The notes under the pieces were generated by a model. That model was given only the letters and a program-made list of their open reading frames with translations. It had not been told where the DNA came from and searched no databases. A stretch of 64,000 bases of DNA from Olsenella_L kribbiana (GTDB taxonomy: Bacteria > Actinomycetota > Coriobacteriia > Coriobacteriales > Atopobiaceae): positions 1-64,000 of the forward strand of contig NZ_JAZGJP010000007.1 of the NCBI RefSeq assembly GCF_036408795.1, written 5' to 3'. The position numbers and the translations under genes were made by a program. Shown one piece after another: positions 34,403 to 43,867 of the stretch. Numbering within the stretch: the first letter of the stretch is position 1; each line of letters starts with the position of its first letter.

Positions 34403-34440
34403 GAATGCCGGGGCAGTCATTCTATAGGCTGCCCGGCATT
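34403..34440 (+). terminator. Terminator of the flavin reductase gene
   Basis: AATGCCGGGGCAG and CTGCCCGGCATT form a stem with one bulge, followed by CTCTTG. Confidence 0.65.
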
Positions 34441-34619
34441 CTCTTGCCTGGCCATCTCTGTATCGCGCCTGCTAGAATCCCATTAAGACAGCTTCTTCGT
34501 CTCAATACCGGTCGACGTCTATCGGCATCCCCAAGATAAATACATCCATGAGTGGCGCGCGATAGGGGCGCAGTAGACATGGAAGAGCATAGATTGTCAT
34601 CCTGAAGGGAGGGACATTC

Positions 34620-35921
34620 ATGCGGAGGAAGATTGAAGCGCAGCTTGTCGAATGGAAAGACAATCCGCACAGGAAGCCCCTTCTTCTCCGTGGTGCTCAT
34701 CGCACAGGCAAGACCTGGCTTATCGAGAACTTTGGCAAGCGCTACTTCAGCGATACGATCAAGATAGATTTCATGCATGATGAACGGGCAAAAGGACTCT
34801 TTGAAGGAGACCTCGATCCCAAACGCATCATACGTGAGATCGAGCTGGTGCATGGCAAGAGCATCAATCCTGAGACGACGCTTTTGGCATTCGACGAGAT
34901 ACAGGAAGTCCGTCGCGGTCTCACTTCGCTCAAGTATTTCTGTGAGCAGGCTCGTGAATACCATGTCGTCGCTACCTGCTCCTATTTGGACAGAGCGTTG
35001 AGGAGACCGGGAGAGTCCTTTCCTGTCGGGAAGGTGAATCGGCTCGTATTGCATCCTATGGATTTCGAGGAGTATGTACGTGCACGTACTGGAGCTCCAC
35101 TCGCGGATACGCTTGCCGAAGCAGATATGGACACGCTGTCAAAGATGCAGGAGCGTCTTGTGCCGCTCCTCAAGGAATACCTTGTCGTCGGGGGAATGCC
35201 CGAAGCAGTCGAGTCTTTCATCGAGGAGAAAGACTTCAGAGCAGTCAGAGAGATACAGAACGGAATCCTTGAGGGCTACAACGACGATTTCGCGAAGCAC
35301 GCACCTGGCAGAATGCTCGAACGCATGCGCCTTGTTTGGAAGTCGCTGCCGGGACAGCTGGCCCACGAAAACAAGCGCTTCGTGTATGGAGCTGTCCGTC
35401 CTGGAGGACGTGCGCGCGATTTTGAGGAAGCGCTTCAGTGGCTCAGGGATTACGGAGTGGTCACAAAGATACCTCGTGTCGAAGCCCTGCGTTTTTCGCC
35501 TTCGGCCTATGAGGACCTCTCTTCTTTCAAGCTGTTCTGCATCGATACAGGGCTGCTCTGCGCTCTGTCGGATCTCGATCCCACGATAGTGCTGGAAGGT
35601 TCCAAGCTGTTCACAGAGTTCAAGGGCGCTCTGACGGAGCAGTATGTTGCTCAGCAGCTTGTGGCGCAGGGATTTGAGCCCGTCTACTGGTCTGCATCCA
35701 AAGGCGCGGCCGAGGTTGATTTCGCTCTGTCTCAGGGGACGACAATAGTGCCTATAGAAGTGAAGGCAGCCGAGAACCTCAAATCGAAGAGCCTCAAAGT
35801 AGCTTGCCAGGAGTTCCAGCTCGAGCGGGCGGTACGGACATCTCTTTCTCCCTACAGGGATGAAGGATGGCTCGTGAATGTGCCGCTCTGGGAAATCGAT
35901 GAGATAGCCAGATTCATCTAA
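34620..35921 (+). CDS. AAA ATPase with DUF4143 nuclease-like domain (copy 1)
   Basis: The 433-residue protein belongs to the widespread AAA_14/DUF4143 family. Walker A is GAHRTGKTW (residues 24-32) and Walker B is LLAFDEIQE. The C-terminal DUF4143 part has EVDFALSQG and VPIEVKAAE, matching a PD-(D/E)xK nuclease-like core. The family is abundant in gut anaerobes and suspected of a defence or mobile role, but function is unproven. GGGAGGG precedes the ATG at 34620. It lies between two unrelated gene ends; no copy of either gene's 3' end was found here. A second homologue is at 43868-45184. Confidence 0.85.
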   Translation: MRRKIEAQLVEWKDNPHRKPLLLRGAHRTGKTWLIENFGKRYFSDTIKIDFMHDERAKGLFEGDLDPKRIIREIELVHGKSINPETTLLAFDEIQEVRRGLTSLKYFCEQAREYHVVATCSYLDRALRRPGESFPVGKVNRLVLHPMDFEEYVRARTGAPLADTLAEADMDTLSKMQERLVPLLKEYLVVGGMPEAVESFIEEKDFRAVREIQNGILEGYNDDFAKHAPGRMLERMRLVWKSLPGQLAHENKRFVYGAVRPGGRARDFEEALQWLRDYGVVTKIPRVEALRFSPSAYEDLSSFKLFCIDTGLLCALSDLDPTIVLEGSKLFTEFKGALTEQYVAQQLVAQGFEPVYWSASKGAAEVDFALSQGTTIVPIEVKAAENLKSKSLKVACQEFQLERAVRTSLSPYRDEGWLVNVPLWEIDEIARFI

Positions 35922-35957
35922 GCTTGCCTGCCATATCCGTAGCAAGGCAGGCAAGCT
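35921..35957. terminator. Bidirectional hairpin between ATPase and FadR-type genes
   Basis: AGCTTGCCTGCC (35921-35932) pairs perfectly with GGCAGGCAAGCT (35946-35957). It spans both stop codons of these convergent genes. No long U-run. Confidence 0.65.
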
Positions 35958-36675
35958 AGGCATCTTGATTGGGTGCCTTCTCTTTCTTCGGCATGCTTTC
36001 GAACCAGGTGGAGAACTCATCCATCTGCGCTGCGACGGCACCTTCTGCATCTCTTTCTCGGATGAGGTCTGCCATATGGCGGAAGAAGGGGAGTGACCTC
36101 ATTGGCCCATAGTAGGCCTGGGTCGCGCGGTAGAACGAGACATAGATGTCCTTGAACGTATTCACGAGCATCGAGTACACCATGTTGCCCGAGGCGATTG
36201 CCACCTCATGGTGGAAATCGAATGAGAGCCCCGGCATCGTCTCGTCGGTCGCCTCTACCATCTTGTCGACAATCGCATCGATGCGGTCGAGCTCGTCTGT
36301 AGTCGCATGCTCGCAGGCGCCATGCACGATCTGGGGCTCCAGTGCACGCCTGAAGCTGATGATGGGCTCCAGAAGGCTTGTGTCCAGAGCCGTGCTCGTA
36401 TAGTCGAGCATCGAGACAAGCGTCTGGATATTGCCGTCACGGGCGATGTCTGCCACATAGACGCCCTGGCGGGGCTCGATGCGCACGAAGCCACGATCCG
36501 CAAGATTCGTGATTCCTGCATTCACGACCGAAAGCGAGACCTTCGTCTCGCGGGCAAGCTCGCGCTGAGAGGGAAGCCTGTCTCCAGCTTTGAGCTCTCC
36601 AGAAAGTATCATCTGCTGCAACTCGTCGATGAAGAGCTGCTGGCGTGTCGGCGCCTTTATCTCCCTGAGTGCCAT
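35956..36675 (-). CDS. FadR/GntR-family transcriptional regulator
   Basis: The 239-residue protein has an N-terminal winged helix-turn-helix (GDRLPSQRELARETKVSLSV) and a C-terminal all-helical FCD domain (Asp/His metal ligands expected in ALEPQIVHGACEHA and FDFHHEVA). FCD regulators sense organic acids. It is divergent from the CrtI-like flavoprotein gene, and two copies of TGATACAATC in the shared promoter are good operator candidates. It most likely represses that redox operon and itself. Confidence 0.88.
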   Translation of the reverse strand: MALREIKAPTRQQLFIDELQQMILSGELKAGDRLPSQRELARETKVSLSVVNAGITNLADRGFVRIEPRQGVYVADIARDGNIQTLVSMLDYTSTALDTSLLEPIISFRRALEPQIVHGACEHATTDELDRIDAIVDKMVEATDETMPGLSFDFHHEVAIASGNMVYSMLVNTFKDIYVSFYRATQAYYGPMRSLPFFRHMADLIRERDAEGAVAAQMDEFSTWFESMPKKEKAPNQDA

Positions 36676-36695
36676 GACATTCCCTTCTCTGGTTA

Positions 36696-36714
36696 CTGAT
36701 ATTGATTGTATCAG
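36696..36714. promoter_or_regulatory. FadR-type operator, site 1
   Basis: CTGATA and TATCAG form perfect arms around TTGATTG. The site contains GATTGTATCA, the reverse complement of TGATACAATC seen in site 2. It is 20 bases from the regulator's start codon. Confidence 0.55.
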
Positions 36715-36777
36715 AATCAGTTAGGCTTGTAAGCTGGGAAAATGCTGAAATATAGCTATCAGTCAGAGAAAACTACG

Positions 36778-36795
36778 TGATACAATCACGATTGT
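36778..36795. promoter_or_regulatory. FadR-type operator, site 2
   Basis: TGATACAATC (36778-36787) overlaps the palindrome ACAATC-AC-GATTGT (36782-36795). It is about 45 bases before the flavoprotein start codon, well placed to block its promoter. Confidence 0.55.
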
Positions 36796-36839
36796 GTGAG
36801 AAAAGACGCAATTTCGGCTTCGGTGATGAGGGGATTTCC

Positions 36840-38441
36840 ATGAAACGGAAAGACGTCGATGTCGTAGTGGTGGGAGCGGGCAATGGCGGCCTTGCAGCAG
36901 CGCTTGTCTGTGCCCATGCCGGTCTCGATACGCTCGTGCTCGAGAGGCACAATCTGCCAGGAGGAGCAGCCTCGTCCTTCGTGAGGGGTCGCTTCGAATT
37001 CGAGTGCTCGCTCCATGAAGGATGCGAGGTAGGGGAGCCGGGCTCGCGTGGTTCCTGGGGTGCATTCCTCGATGCAATGGGTGTCGATATCGACTGGCGC
37101 TATGAGCACTGCACGTTCCACTGCGTGATTCCGGATGACGGGATCGATGTCCTCATGCCCTGCGGCAGGAAGGCCTTCGCAGATGAGATGGAGCGCCAGG
37201 TGCCGGGCTGCCGCGAGAGCATCGATGCGTTCTTCCGTGTGGCAGAGCAGGCACAGGCCGGCTTCAACTACATGATCTCCCATGCACCGAAGAGCTGTTT
37301 CCCAGGCACGGCGACCTACGAGCGCGACAAGCGGCAGCACGACCATGAGCTCATGAAGCTGAAGCTCGTGCTTGCGACCCGCTATCCCGATTTCCTGCGC
37401 TGCTCTGCAGTCTCTGTCAAGGAGGGGATGGATCTTCTCGGCATCCCCGAGAAGGCGCAGCACATCCTCTCGCAGTACTGGGTCTACCTCGGTGCCTCGC
37501 CGAGCAATATGGACTTCATGACGAACGCCGTCATGCTCATGGCATACATCGACCAGGGAGCAGCTCTTCCTGCCATGAAGTTGCATGAGATCTCGCTTGC
37601 CCAGGAGGCACGCATCCGCGAGCTCGGCGGCGACATCTGGCACTGCTGCCCGGTGCGCGAGTTCCTGATGGAGGATGGCCGTGTCGTCGGCGTGCGCACA
37701 GACGAGTGGGAGATCCATGCAAAGGAGACCATCTCGAACCTGAATCCCCACATCGTGCTTGGCAGCATGCTCGACCAGAAGAAGGTGGCGCCTTCGGTGC
37801 GCTCCTACTACAGCACGAAGCGCATAGCCTTGAACCTCTATACCTGCTATCTCGGCCTCGACTGCACGGCAGAAGAGCTTGGCATCACCGGCTACTCCTC
37901 CCTCCTGAACTCCGATCCTGACGGCGACGATATGGCAGAGCATGCCCACCAGCTCTACTCGAACGGCTACACGATCGTGAACTGCCTGAACGAGCTCATC
38001 CCCGAATCCTCGCCAGAAGGCACCTGCACGCTCTTCTTCACAGGAATGACGTTCGGGGATGTCTGGAAGGATGTCTTGCCCCAGGACTACCGCCGCGTGA
38101 AGGAGCGTCTCGCAGACGAGATGATCTCCCAGGCAGAAGAGCAGATGCACATCAGCATCCGTCCCCACATCGAGGAGATCGAGATGGCAGCAGCGCCGAC
38201 CTTCGTGCGCTACATGGGAACGCCGAACGGCACGCCCTATGGCTACCAGGTGAAGCTCGATGACGGCATACCGATGCGCTGCATGAACGAAGGAGAGTAT
38301 CACCAGATACCGGGACTCCACTTCTGCGGTGCGACCGGCATCCTGACCGATGGCTACAACTGCTCGGCGCTTTCGGGTGCCAAGAGCGCGCAATACGTCG
38401 TCGAGCGTCTCTGTGCTCTCGATGGCACATCTTCACGCTAG
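36840..38441 (+). CDS. CrtI-like NAD(P)/FAD-dependent oxidoreductase
   Basis: The 533-residue protein has the phytoene-desaturase/CrtISO layout: FAD motif VVVGAGNGGLAAALVCAHAG at residues 7-26, the LPGGAASSF loop, and C-terminal GLHFCGATGILTDGYNCSAL, which closes the FAD site. Such enzymes desaturate, isomerise or saturate conjugated or cyclic lipids. No carotenoid genes are present, so another hydrophobic or conjugated substrate is likely. The next gene is an FNR/[2Fe-2S] reductase starting nine bases later, which could supply electrons. The divergent FadR-type gene is the likely regulator. The start at 36840 fits the FAD strand. Confidence 0.8.
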   Translation: MKRKDVDVVVVGAGNGGLAAALVCAHAGLDTLVLERHNLPGGAASSFVRGRFEFECSLHEGCEVGEPGSRGSWGAFLDAMGVDIDWRYEHCTFHCVIPDDGIDVLMPCGRKAFADEMERQVPGCRESIDAFFRVAEQAQAGFNYMISHAPKSCFPGTATYERDKRQHDHELMKLKLVLATRYPDFLRCSAVSVKEGMDLLGIPEKAQHILSQYWVYLGASPSNMDFMTNAVMLMAYIDQGAALPAMKLHEISLAQEARIRELGGDIWHCCPVREFLMEDGRVVGVRTDEWEIHAKETISNLNPHIVLGSMLDQKKVAPSVRSYYSTKRIALNLYTCYLGLDCTAEELGITGYSSLLNSDPDGDDMAEHAHQLYSNGYTIVNCLNELIPESSPEGTCTLFFTGMTFGDVWKDVLPQDYRRVKERLADEMISQAEEQMHISIRPHIEEIEMAAAPTFVRYMGTPNGTPYGYQVKLDDGIPMRCMNEGEYHQIPGLHFCGATGILTDGYNCSALSGAKSAQYVVERLCALDGTSSR

Positions 38442-38450
38442 GAGGACGGC

Positions 38451-39671
38451 ATGGGAACGAATTTCAATCAGGTGAAGATTGCCGATTTCACACGCCTGGC
38501 AGCTTCGCGTGCTGCACATATCCAGAATGCTGTGGCAAGGAGCTTCCCTCCCGAGGAGAGCTACTCGGCAAACAGGCTCGCTGAGGAGCTCCATCCAGCA
38601 CACCAATATCTCGTCGTGCAGAAGGTCACCGAGCTCGCTGACGATATGAGGTGCTATACGCTCGCGCCTGATATCGAGGCGGGCACGGAGAAGATTGCCT
38701 GGTTCTCTGCAGGACAGTATCTGAGCCTCAACCTCGAGATCGATGGTATGCCGGTGACGCGTGCCTACTCCATCTCTTCCTCGCCGAGAAGCACGCTTTC
38801 TGGCACTATCGAGATCTCCGTCAAGCGCGTGCCGGGAGGCCTCGTCTCGAATCATATCCTCGATACCTGGAAGCCTGGCACGAAGGTGGATGCCTCGGGT
38901 CCTCTGGGTACCTTCACCTATGAGCGTCTGAGAGATGCCCATACCGTGATCGGCCTTGCGGGCGGCTCTGGCATCACGCCGTTTCTGTCGATGGCAAGAG
39001 CGATTGCAGAGGGAGACGAGGACTTCGACCTTGTCCTTCTCTATGGCTGCAGGAACCTCGAAGTGATGGCATACCGCGAGGAGCTCACAGAGCTTGCGCA
39101 GAAGACGTCCAAGGTGACGTTCGTGCCGGTCCTGAGCGATATCGCAGAAGGGGAGGATGTTCCTTCCGGCTGCGAGCGCGGCTTCATCACGGCTGACCTC
39201 ATTCGTGCCTATGCACCTAAGGGCAGCTATTCGGTCTTTGCCTGCGGCCCGCAGGCGATGTATCGCTTCCTCGATACGGAGCTTCCGAAGCTCGGAATCA
39301 GGCGCAAGTTCATCCGTCGCGAGCTCATGGGCGAGCTCCACGATCCGAAGAAGCTCGATGGCTATCCCGTTGATGCAAAGGTGCCTGAGACGGTCTCCGT
39401 CACGGTTGTGCGCGAAGGCATGAAGGAGGTCGTCAAGGGCTCCTCGAACGATTCGGTCCTCCAGATTCTCGAGAAGAACGGCATTGCCTGCCCGAGCCAC
39501 TGCAGGAGCGGCGAGTGCGGCTGGTGCCATTCGCGTCTTGTCTCAGGCGATATCTTCTGCCCTGCGTCAGTTGATGGCAGGCGCGAAGCCGATCTCAAGT
39601 TCGGCTACATCCATCCCTGCGCGTCCTTCCCGCTCACGGATCTTGAGATCGAGGTGCCACGAGCGGAGTAG
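38451..39671 (+). CDS. FNR-type reductase with C-terminal [2Fe-2S] domain
   Basis: A 406-residue electron-transfer flavoprotein. An N-terminal helix of about 50 residues precedes an FAD barrel (RAYSISSSP), the NAD site (GLAGGSGITPFLS and VFACGPQAMY), and a plant-type [2Fe-2S] domain with C-x4-C-x2-C (CRSGECGWC) and a fourth Cys near HPCASF. It resembles the reductase of Rieske oxygenases or HCP reductase. In an anaerobe it probably passes electrons from NAD(P)H to the CrtI-like flavoprotein encoded nine bases upstream. AGGAGG precedes the ATG. Confidence 0.85.
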   Translation: MGTNFNQVKIADFTRLAASRAAHIQNAVARSFPPEESYSANRLAEELHPAHQYLVVQKVTELADDMRCYTLAPDIEAGTEKIAWFSAGQYLSLNLEIDGMPVTRAYSISSSPRSTLSGTIEISVKRVPGGLVSNHILDTWKPGTKVDASGPLGTFTYERLRDAHTVIGLAGGSGITPFLSMARAIAEGDEDFDLVLLYGCRNLEVMAYREELTELAQKTSKVTFVPVLSDIAEGEDVPSGCERGFITADLIRAYAPKGSYSVFACGPQAMYRFLDTELPKLGIRRKFIRRELMGELHDPKKLDGYPVDAKVPETVSVTVVREGMKEVVKGSSNDSVLQILEKNGIACPSHCRSGECGWCHSRLVSGDIFCPASVDGRREADLKFGYIHPCASFPLTDLEIEVPRAE

Positions 39672-39760
39672 CAGCTCCAGTCAGACCCAACCTGCCGAAT
39701 CCCATCGCATAGCAGCCCGGCAGGCTGGGTGAGCTCAAGGGCACGCGTGCTCCTTTCCCT

Positions 39761-39798
39761 TGCAGCCAGAAAGCTCGCCTGTGGGCTTTCTGGCTGCA
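39761..39798 (+). terminator. Terminator between the reductase and GNAT genes
   Basis: TGCAGCCAGAAAGC (39761-39774) pairs perfectly with GCTTTCTGGCTGCA (39785-39798), followed by TTGCTC. It serves these convergent genes. Confidence 0.75.
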
Positions 39799-39805
39799 TT
39801 GCTCT

Positions 39806-40387
39806 CTAGCGGCCTTCTTTGAGTGCCCGCCATTCATCATCGAGGATGGCCATGAGGATATCGTCGCAGTATTTCTCGCCGTCCTGCTCTGCATCGCGGA
39901 GCACGCCTTCTGTCTTGAAGCCTGCCTTCTCGTAGACGTGCTTCGCGCGCGGATTGCAGGAGAGCACATCGAGCGAAAGCCGGTGGAGCTGAAGTTCCGA
40001 GAAGGCATAGTCGCGCATGCACGTGACGGTCCAGGAACCAATGCCCTGGCCGCATTGCTGGGCGCTGAATAGTGCGATGCGGAAGTTTGCAGAGCGCAGG
40101 AACCAGTCGATCTCGTTCACGACCGCCTCGCCGAGGATTGTGCCATCCGGTGCGCAGATGAGGAAGTCCCTCCGGTCTGGGTCTTCGAGGCAGGCCATGA
40201 AGAAGGACTTCACCTGCTCTTCGGTGAAGGTCTCACGTGTCGCGGTCAGGCGGTCGACTTCCGGATCGGGATGGGCAAAGCCAGCCTTCCAGTAGGCGTC
40301 AACATCCTCTGCTCTCGTGCTTCTGAGCACATATCCGTCATGCTCCCACGAGCAGGGAATCTTCTCTGGTGTGGATGGCGTATCCAT
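39806..40387 (-). CDS. GNAT acetyltransferase (RimJ/RimL type)
   Basis: The 193-residue protein is a GNAT acetyltransferase of the RimJ/RimL/SpeG group. The acetyl-CoA loop QQCGQGIGSWTV (Q/R-x-x-G-x-G/A) and the final strand LSLDVLSCNPRAKHVYEKAGF are clear. It would acetylate protein N-termini, polyamines or small amines. GAAAGGA precedes the ATG at 40387. It is a lone gene. Confidence 0.85.
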   Translation of the reverse strand: MDTPSTPEKIPCSWEHDGYVLRSTRAEDVDAYWKAGFAHPDPEVDRLTATRETFTEEQVKSFFMACLEDPDRRDFLICAPDGTILGEAVVNEIDWFLRSANFRIALFSAQQCGQGIGSWTVTCMRDYAFSELQLHRLSLDVLSCNPRAKHVYEKAGFKTEGVLRDAEQDGEKYCDDILMAILDDEWRALKEGR

Positions 40388-40581
40388 AGCATCCTTTCGG
40401 GCAGGCAATCTGGTCTGCTCTGAGGATAGCAGAGACTCCATCGGACGTGCCGTTCACGGATTGGAAACAATGCACGGCAGAAGGCCAAGAATGCTGTCCT
40501 GCCATGAAGACGTCCTCAAAGATGCAAGCAAAAGCGCAGGTAATCGAGCGGTGCCTGTATCTGCTGCGAACCATCAAGCTC

Positions 40582-40609
40582 TTGAAATATCTAGAGATGC
40601 CTGTACAAC
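40582..40609 (+). promoter_or_regulatory. Candidate promoter of preT-preA
   Basis: TTGAAA (40582-40587) and TACAAC (40604-40609) with a 16-base spacer, about 155 bases before preT. The -10 match is partial. Confidence 0.35.
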
Positions 40610-40692
40610 CTGTATCGCTATGAGGCATAGGGGTGCATGAACCGCTGGCAGATGGAATCTCAAAGCAGGCTGAACGGAGCCTATGGTGGGAG

Positions 40693-40739
40693 GACCGGCC
40701 AGAGGCGTTGCCTGTTATGGAAAGGCAACTCTGCCGGTC
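40693..40739 (+). promoter_or_regulatory. Long leader hairpin before preT
   Basis: GACCGGC (40693-40699) pairs with GCCGGTC (40733-40739), and GTTGCCT (about 40707-40713) pairs with AGGCAAC (about 40723-40729), with small bulges. The hairpin ends 23 bases before the start codon and could regulate transcription or translation of the pyrimidine-reducing operon. Confidence 0.45.
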
Positions 40740-40762
40740 CAGACCATGCTTACAGGAGAGGG

Positions 40763-41995
40763 ATGGGAAGGATGGCCAATCCATATTGCGAGGAGCTGGG
40801 GAAGACGTATACCCCGCTCACCATCGAGGAGGAAGCTGCACGCTGCCTTCTCTGCTACGATGCACCCTGCTCGAAGGGATGCCCTGCAGGGACCGACCCT
40901 GCGCGCTTCATCAGGAGCGTGCGCTTCAAGAACGTGAAGGGCGCGGCCAGGACGATCCGCGAGAACAATGCACTCGGTGCTGTCTGTGCACGCGTCTGTC
41001 CGACAGAGCGCTACTGCGAGCTCGCCTGCTCACGCACGGGCATCGACCACCCGATCGATATCGCAGGCATCCAGCGCTATGTCACGGATATGGAAGAGGC
41101 GCTCGGCCTCGAGCTGCTCCATGCGGGGAAGGCGAATGGCAAATCAGTCGCAATCGTCGGATCCGGCCCTGCCGGACTTCAGGCGGCAGCATCGCTTGCA
41201 GAGCTTGGCTACGCTGTGGAGATCTTCGAGGAGGCCGAGAAGGCAGGAGGCGTGCTTCGCTATGGCATACCGGAGTACCGTCTTCCGAACGAGGTTGTGG
41301 ACCACGAAATGGCACGCATCGAACGTCTCGGCGTGAAGATCCATCTGGGCGCCAAGGTCGGACGCGACATTGCGCTCTCCGAGCTCGAGAAGACGCATGA
41401 TGCCGTGCTTCTTGCAGTCGGCTACTCCGAGCCGAAGATGCTTAGCCTCTTCGAAGGCAATGATGCAGCTGAGACCGCCGTCTCATTCCTGCATCGCGTG
41501 AAGGAGGCCAAAGGCGAGCTCGACCTGCCGAAGAGCATGCTTGTGATCGGCGGTGGTGACTCCGCTATGGATGCAGCGACCTCAGCAAAGAAGGCAGGAG
41601 TGCCCTATGTGACCGTCGTCTGCCGCAAGTTTCTGACGGCGTTCAGGGCCTCTGCCGCCGAGCTCTCTGCTGCCCAGGCAGCGGGTGTCACGATCATCGA
41701 TGGCTATGCGCCCGAGAAGGTGGATGGCCATACAGTCACCTTCAGGCACAGAGAGGCAGAGGCGACCTTTACCTGCACAGCAGATCTCATCGTCCTGGCG
41801 GTCGGCCAGAAGGTGGACGCAGAAGGTCTCACGCTCGACCTTTCGAAGGATGCAGAAGGCTATGCCACATCCGACCCCAAGCTCTTCGTCACGGGAGACA
41901 TCGTTTCGGGCGACAAGACGGTCGTTGCCTCGGTGAAGCGTGCCAAGGAAGCGGCTTCTGCCATCGATGCTGCTCTCAGGAAGGAGGGGTGCTAG
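40763..41995 (+). CDS. preT: NAD-dependent dihydropyrimidine dehydrogenase subunit PreT
   Basis: The 410-residue flavoprotein has an N-terminal four-helix iron-sulfur domain ([17 protein letters not shown], then [15 protein letters not shown]), an FAD motif ([15 protein letters not shown]) and an NAD motif ([13 protein letters not shown]). With PreA it forms the PreTA complex that reduces uracil and thymine with NADH. ATG 40763 follows AGGAGAGG closely; ATG 40772 is an alternative. It lies two bases upstream of preA. Confidence 0.9.
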   Translation: MGRMANPYCEELGKTYTPLTIEEEAARCLLCYDAPCSKGCPAGTDPARFIRSVRFKNVKGAARTIRENNALGAVCARVCPTERYCELACSRTGIDHPIDIAGIQRYVTDMEEALGLELLHAGKANGKSVAIVGSGPAGLQAAASLAELGYAVEIFEEAEKAGGVLRYGIPEYRLPNEVVDHEMARIERLGVKIHLGAKVGRDIALSELEKTHDAVLLAVGYSEPKMLSLFEGNDAAETAVSFLHRVKEAKGELDLPKSMLVIGGGDSAMDAATSAKKAGVPYVTVVCRKFLTAFRASAAELSAAQAAGVTIIDGYAPEKVDGHTVTFRHREAEATFTCTADLIVLAVGQKVDAEGLTLDLSKDAEGYATSDPKLFVTGDIVSGDKTVVASVKRAKEAASAIDAALRKEGC

Positions 41996-41997
41996 CC

Positions 41998-43236
41998 ATG
42001 AAGGACCTTTCAATCGATTTCTGCGGTGTGCACTTCGACAATCCGTTCTGCCTTGCTTCGTCTCCCGTCGGCAACTGCTACGAGATGTGCCGCAAGGCCT
42101 ATGAGGCAGGCTGGGGAGGCATCTACTTCAAGTCTGTCGCTCCTGCTTCCTTCGTGATCAACGAGGTCTCGCCGCGCTTCGATACGCTTTCGAAGGAAGG
42201 AACAGACTTCGTCGGCTTCAAGAACATGGAGCAGACCTCGGAGCGCCCCTTCGAAGACTCGATGCGGGACATGGCAAGGCTCAAGAAGGAGTTCCCGGAC
42301 AAGGTGCTCATCGCCTCGATCATGGGGCCGACCGAGGCTGACTGGACCGAGCTTGCGAAGCGTGCGACCGCAACCGGTGCCGACATGCTCGAGCTCAACT
42401 TCTCCTGCCCGCAGATGACGACACATGCGATGGGGTCGGATGTGGGTGCAAACCCTGAGCTCTGCGAGAAGTATGTGAGAGCTGCCAGGAAGGGGACCGA
42501 TCTTCCGATCATCGCTAAGATGACGCCGAACATCACGGATATGGTGCCTTCGGCAGAAGCGGCGCTCAAGGGTGGCGCAGCCGGCATATCTGCCATCAAT
42601 ACCGTGAAGTCCATAGCCAATGTCGACCTCGGCAATCTGGTAGGCATGCCGATGATCAACGGGAAGTCGTCGATCTCTGGCTACTCCGGCAAAGCAGTAA
42701 AGCCTATCGCCCTGCGCTTCGTGAACGAGCTTTCCCAGCGCATCCCCGATGTCCAGATCTCCGGCATTGGCGGCATCGAGACCTGGCAGGATGCAGCGGA
42801 GTTCATTCTGCTCGGTGCCCGCAACCTCCAGATCTGCACCGCAATCATGGAGTATGGCTACCGGATCATCGACGATCTGACCGACGGGCTCTCCTGGTAC
42901 ATGGAGGAGCGAGGTGTCGAGCATCTCGAAGACCTCGTCGGCCTTGCTTCGAAGAACATGGTGCCGGCAGAGCAGCTTGACCGTACCTACAAGGTCTATC
43001 CTGCCTTCGACGATGAGAAATGTGTCGGCTGCGGACGCTGCTACGTGTCCTGCTTTGATGGCGCGCATCAGGCGCTTTCCTGGGATGACGAGAAGAGGCG
43101 TCCGGTGCTTGACCGTGAGCGCTGTGTTGGCTGCCATCTCTGCGCGCTTGTCTGTCCGGTCAATGCTATCTCCAAGGGCGATGTTGTAATCAAGCCGGGC
43201 TTTGAAGGGGACCCTGCTGCAAAGAAAGTGTGCTGA
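41998..43236 (+). CDS. preA: NAD-dependent dihydropyrimidine dehydrogenase subunit PreA
   Basis: The 412-residue protein has a dihydroorotate dehydrogenase-like FMN barrel ([39 protein letters not shown]) and two C-terminal [4Fe-4S] motifs ([11 protein letters not shown] and [11 protein letters not shown]). It carries the pyrimidine site of PreTA, converting uracil or thymine to the dihydro form, or the reverse. The start is two bases after the preT stop with AGGAGG before it. The same enzyme class reduces some drugs such as 5-fluorouracil in gut bacteria. Confidence 0.93.
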   Translation: MKDLSIDFCGVHFDNPFCLASSPVGNCYEMCRKAYEAGWGGIYFKSVAPASFVINEVSPRFDTLSKEGTDFVGFKNMEQTSERPFEDSMRDMARLKKEFPDKVLIASIMGPTEADWTELAKRATATGADMLELNFSCPQMTTHAMGSDVGANPELCEKYVRAARKGTDLPIIAKMTPNITDMVPSAEAALKGGAAGISAINTVKSIANVDLGNLVGMPMINGKSSISGYSGKAVKPIALRFVNELSQRIPDVQISGIGGIETWQDAAEFILLGARNLQICTAIMEYGYRIIDDLTDGLSWYMEERGVEHLEDLVGLASKNMVPAEQLDRTYKVYPAFDDEKCVGCGRCYVSCFDGAHQALSWDDEKRRPVLDRERCVGCHLCALVCPVNAISKGDVVIKPGFEGDPAAKKVC

Positions 43237-43268
43237 AGCAGCCTGCACATACGAATTCGCTGCATGAG

Positions 43269-43296
43269 AGGAGGTGGCCTTCGCAGGCTACCTCCT
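43269..43296 (+). terminator. Terminator of preTA
   Basis: AGGAGGTGGCC pairs with GGCTACCTCCT (one G-U), followed by TTTGTTT. Confidence 0.8.
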
Positions 43297-43623
43297 TTGT
43301 TTAGGAACGTATGGAGGAAAGGTCTGCTAGGGTCGAAAGATGTGTGGAATGAAGGGAAACCTTCAAAACGTGCAATCTGGGGGCTCTGCTAACCGTTTAA
43401 AACGTGCAGATGCGCTGGTCAGAAGAGTGAGAGCGATGCGTGGGACTCTATGGCGAGAACGAGGGACAGACAGTCCGTTCTTCTTGTCAATGCTCTGCAC
43501 AAATACGAGATTTCGGATGTCCAGAACCGATGTTTTTCCAAGATATTCAGAGACTGATTTCAACACTAATCCGAAATTTCGTCTGCCGGCAGCATTCTTC
43601 TGCCTCTAACGTTGCGACATGAG
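43297..43623. other. Intergenic accessory DNA
   Basis: No supported gene. AAAACGTGCA occurs twice about 30 bases apart near 43365-43410, once joined to AACCGTTTAAAACG, which loosely recalls the LacI operator of the neighbouring locus. The DNA around 43500-43600 is AT-rich and shares short stretches (AGATTTC, AAAT) with the region upstream of the DUF4143 ATPase. Confidence 0.35.
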
Positions 43624-43658
43624 AATGCCCCGCTTGCAGAAAAGCGAAGCGGGGCATT
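43624..43658. terminator. Hairpin beyond the lacI 3'-end copy
   Basis: AATGCCCCGCTT (43624-43635) pairs with AAGCGGGGCATT (43647-43658). Read on the minus strand it follows the copied lacI tail, so it may be the original lacI terminator. Confidence 0.65.
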
Positions 43659-43683
43659 TCCATCTATATCGGTGAAGCTATGG

Positions 43684-43791
43684 CTATGGGGTGCTTTGTC
43701 CCCACTGCATTGTGCAGGGGAGAATCTGATGCGGATCTATCTTGTCAGCACCGCTGATGAGGCTGAGGAGGATCTGCGCTGCCTCAATGTA
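43684..43791 (-). repeat. Diverged second copy of the lacI 3' end
   Basis: On the minus strand this encodes YIEAAQILLSLISGADKIDP then HQILPCTMQWGQSTP and a stop. It aligns to the last 35 residues of the LacI regulator ending at 45465, with 27 identities. The frame is intact but has no start and no upstream HTH. The DUF4143 ATPase gene lies between the two copies. Confidence 0.9.
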
Positions 43792-43867
43792 TCTGTCGGA
43801 AGTTTTCCGTCCTGGGCTGTCTCATGGCCTTGTATCAGCTAAAAGATGCGGATAGATTCCGTCTCGT

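Noticed and set aside
34379..35957. Search for a gene 3'-end copy around the first DUF4143 ATPase
   Set aside because: Neither the flavin reductase end nor the FadR-type gene end recurs on the far side, so this ATPase does not fit the bracketed-cargo pattern.
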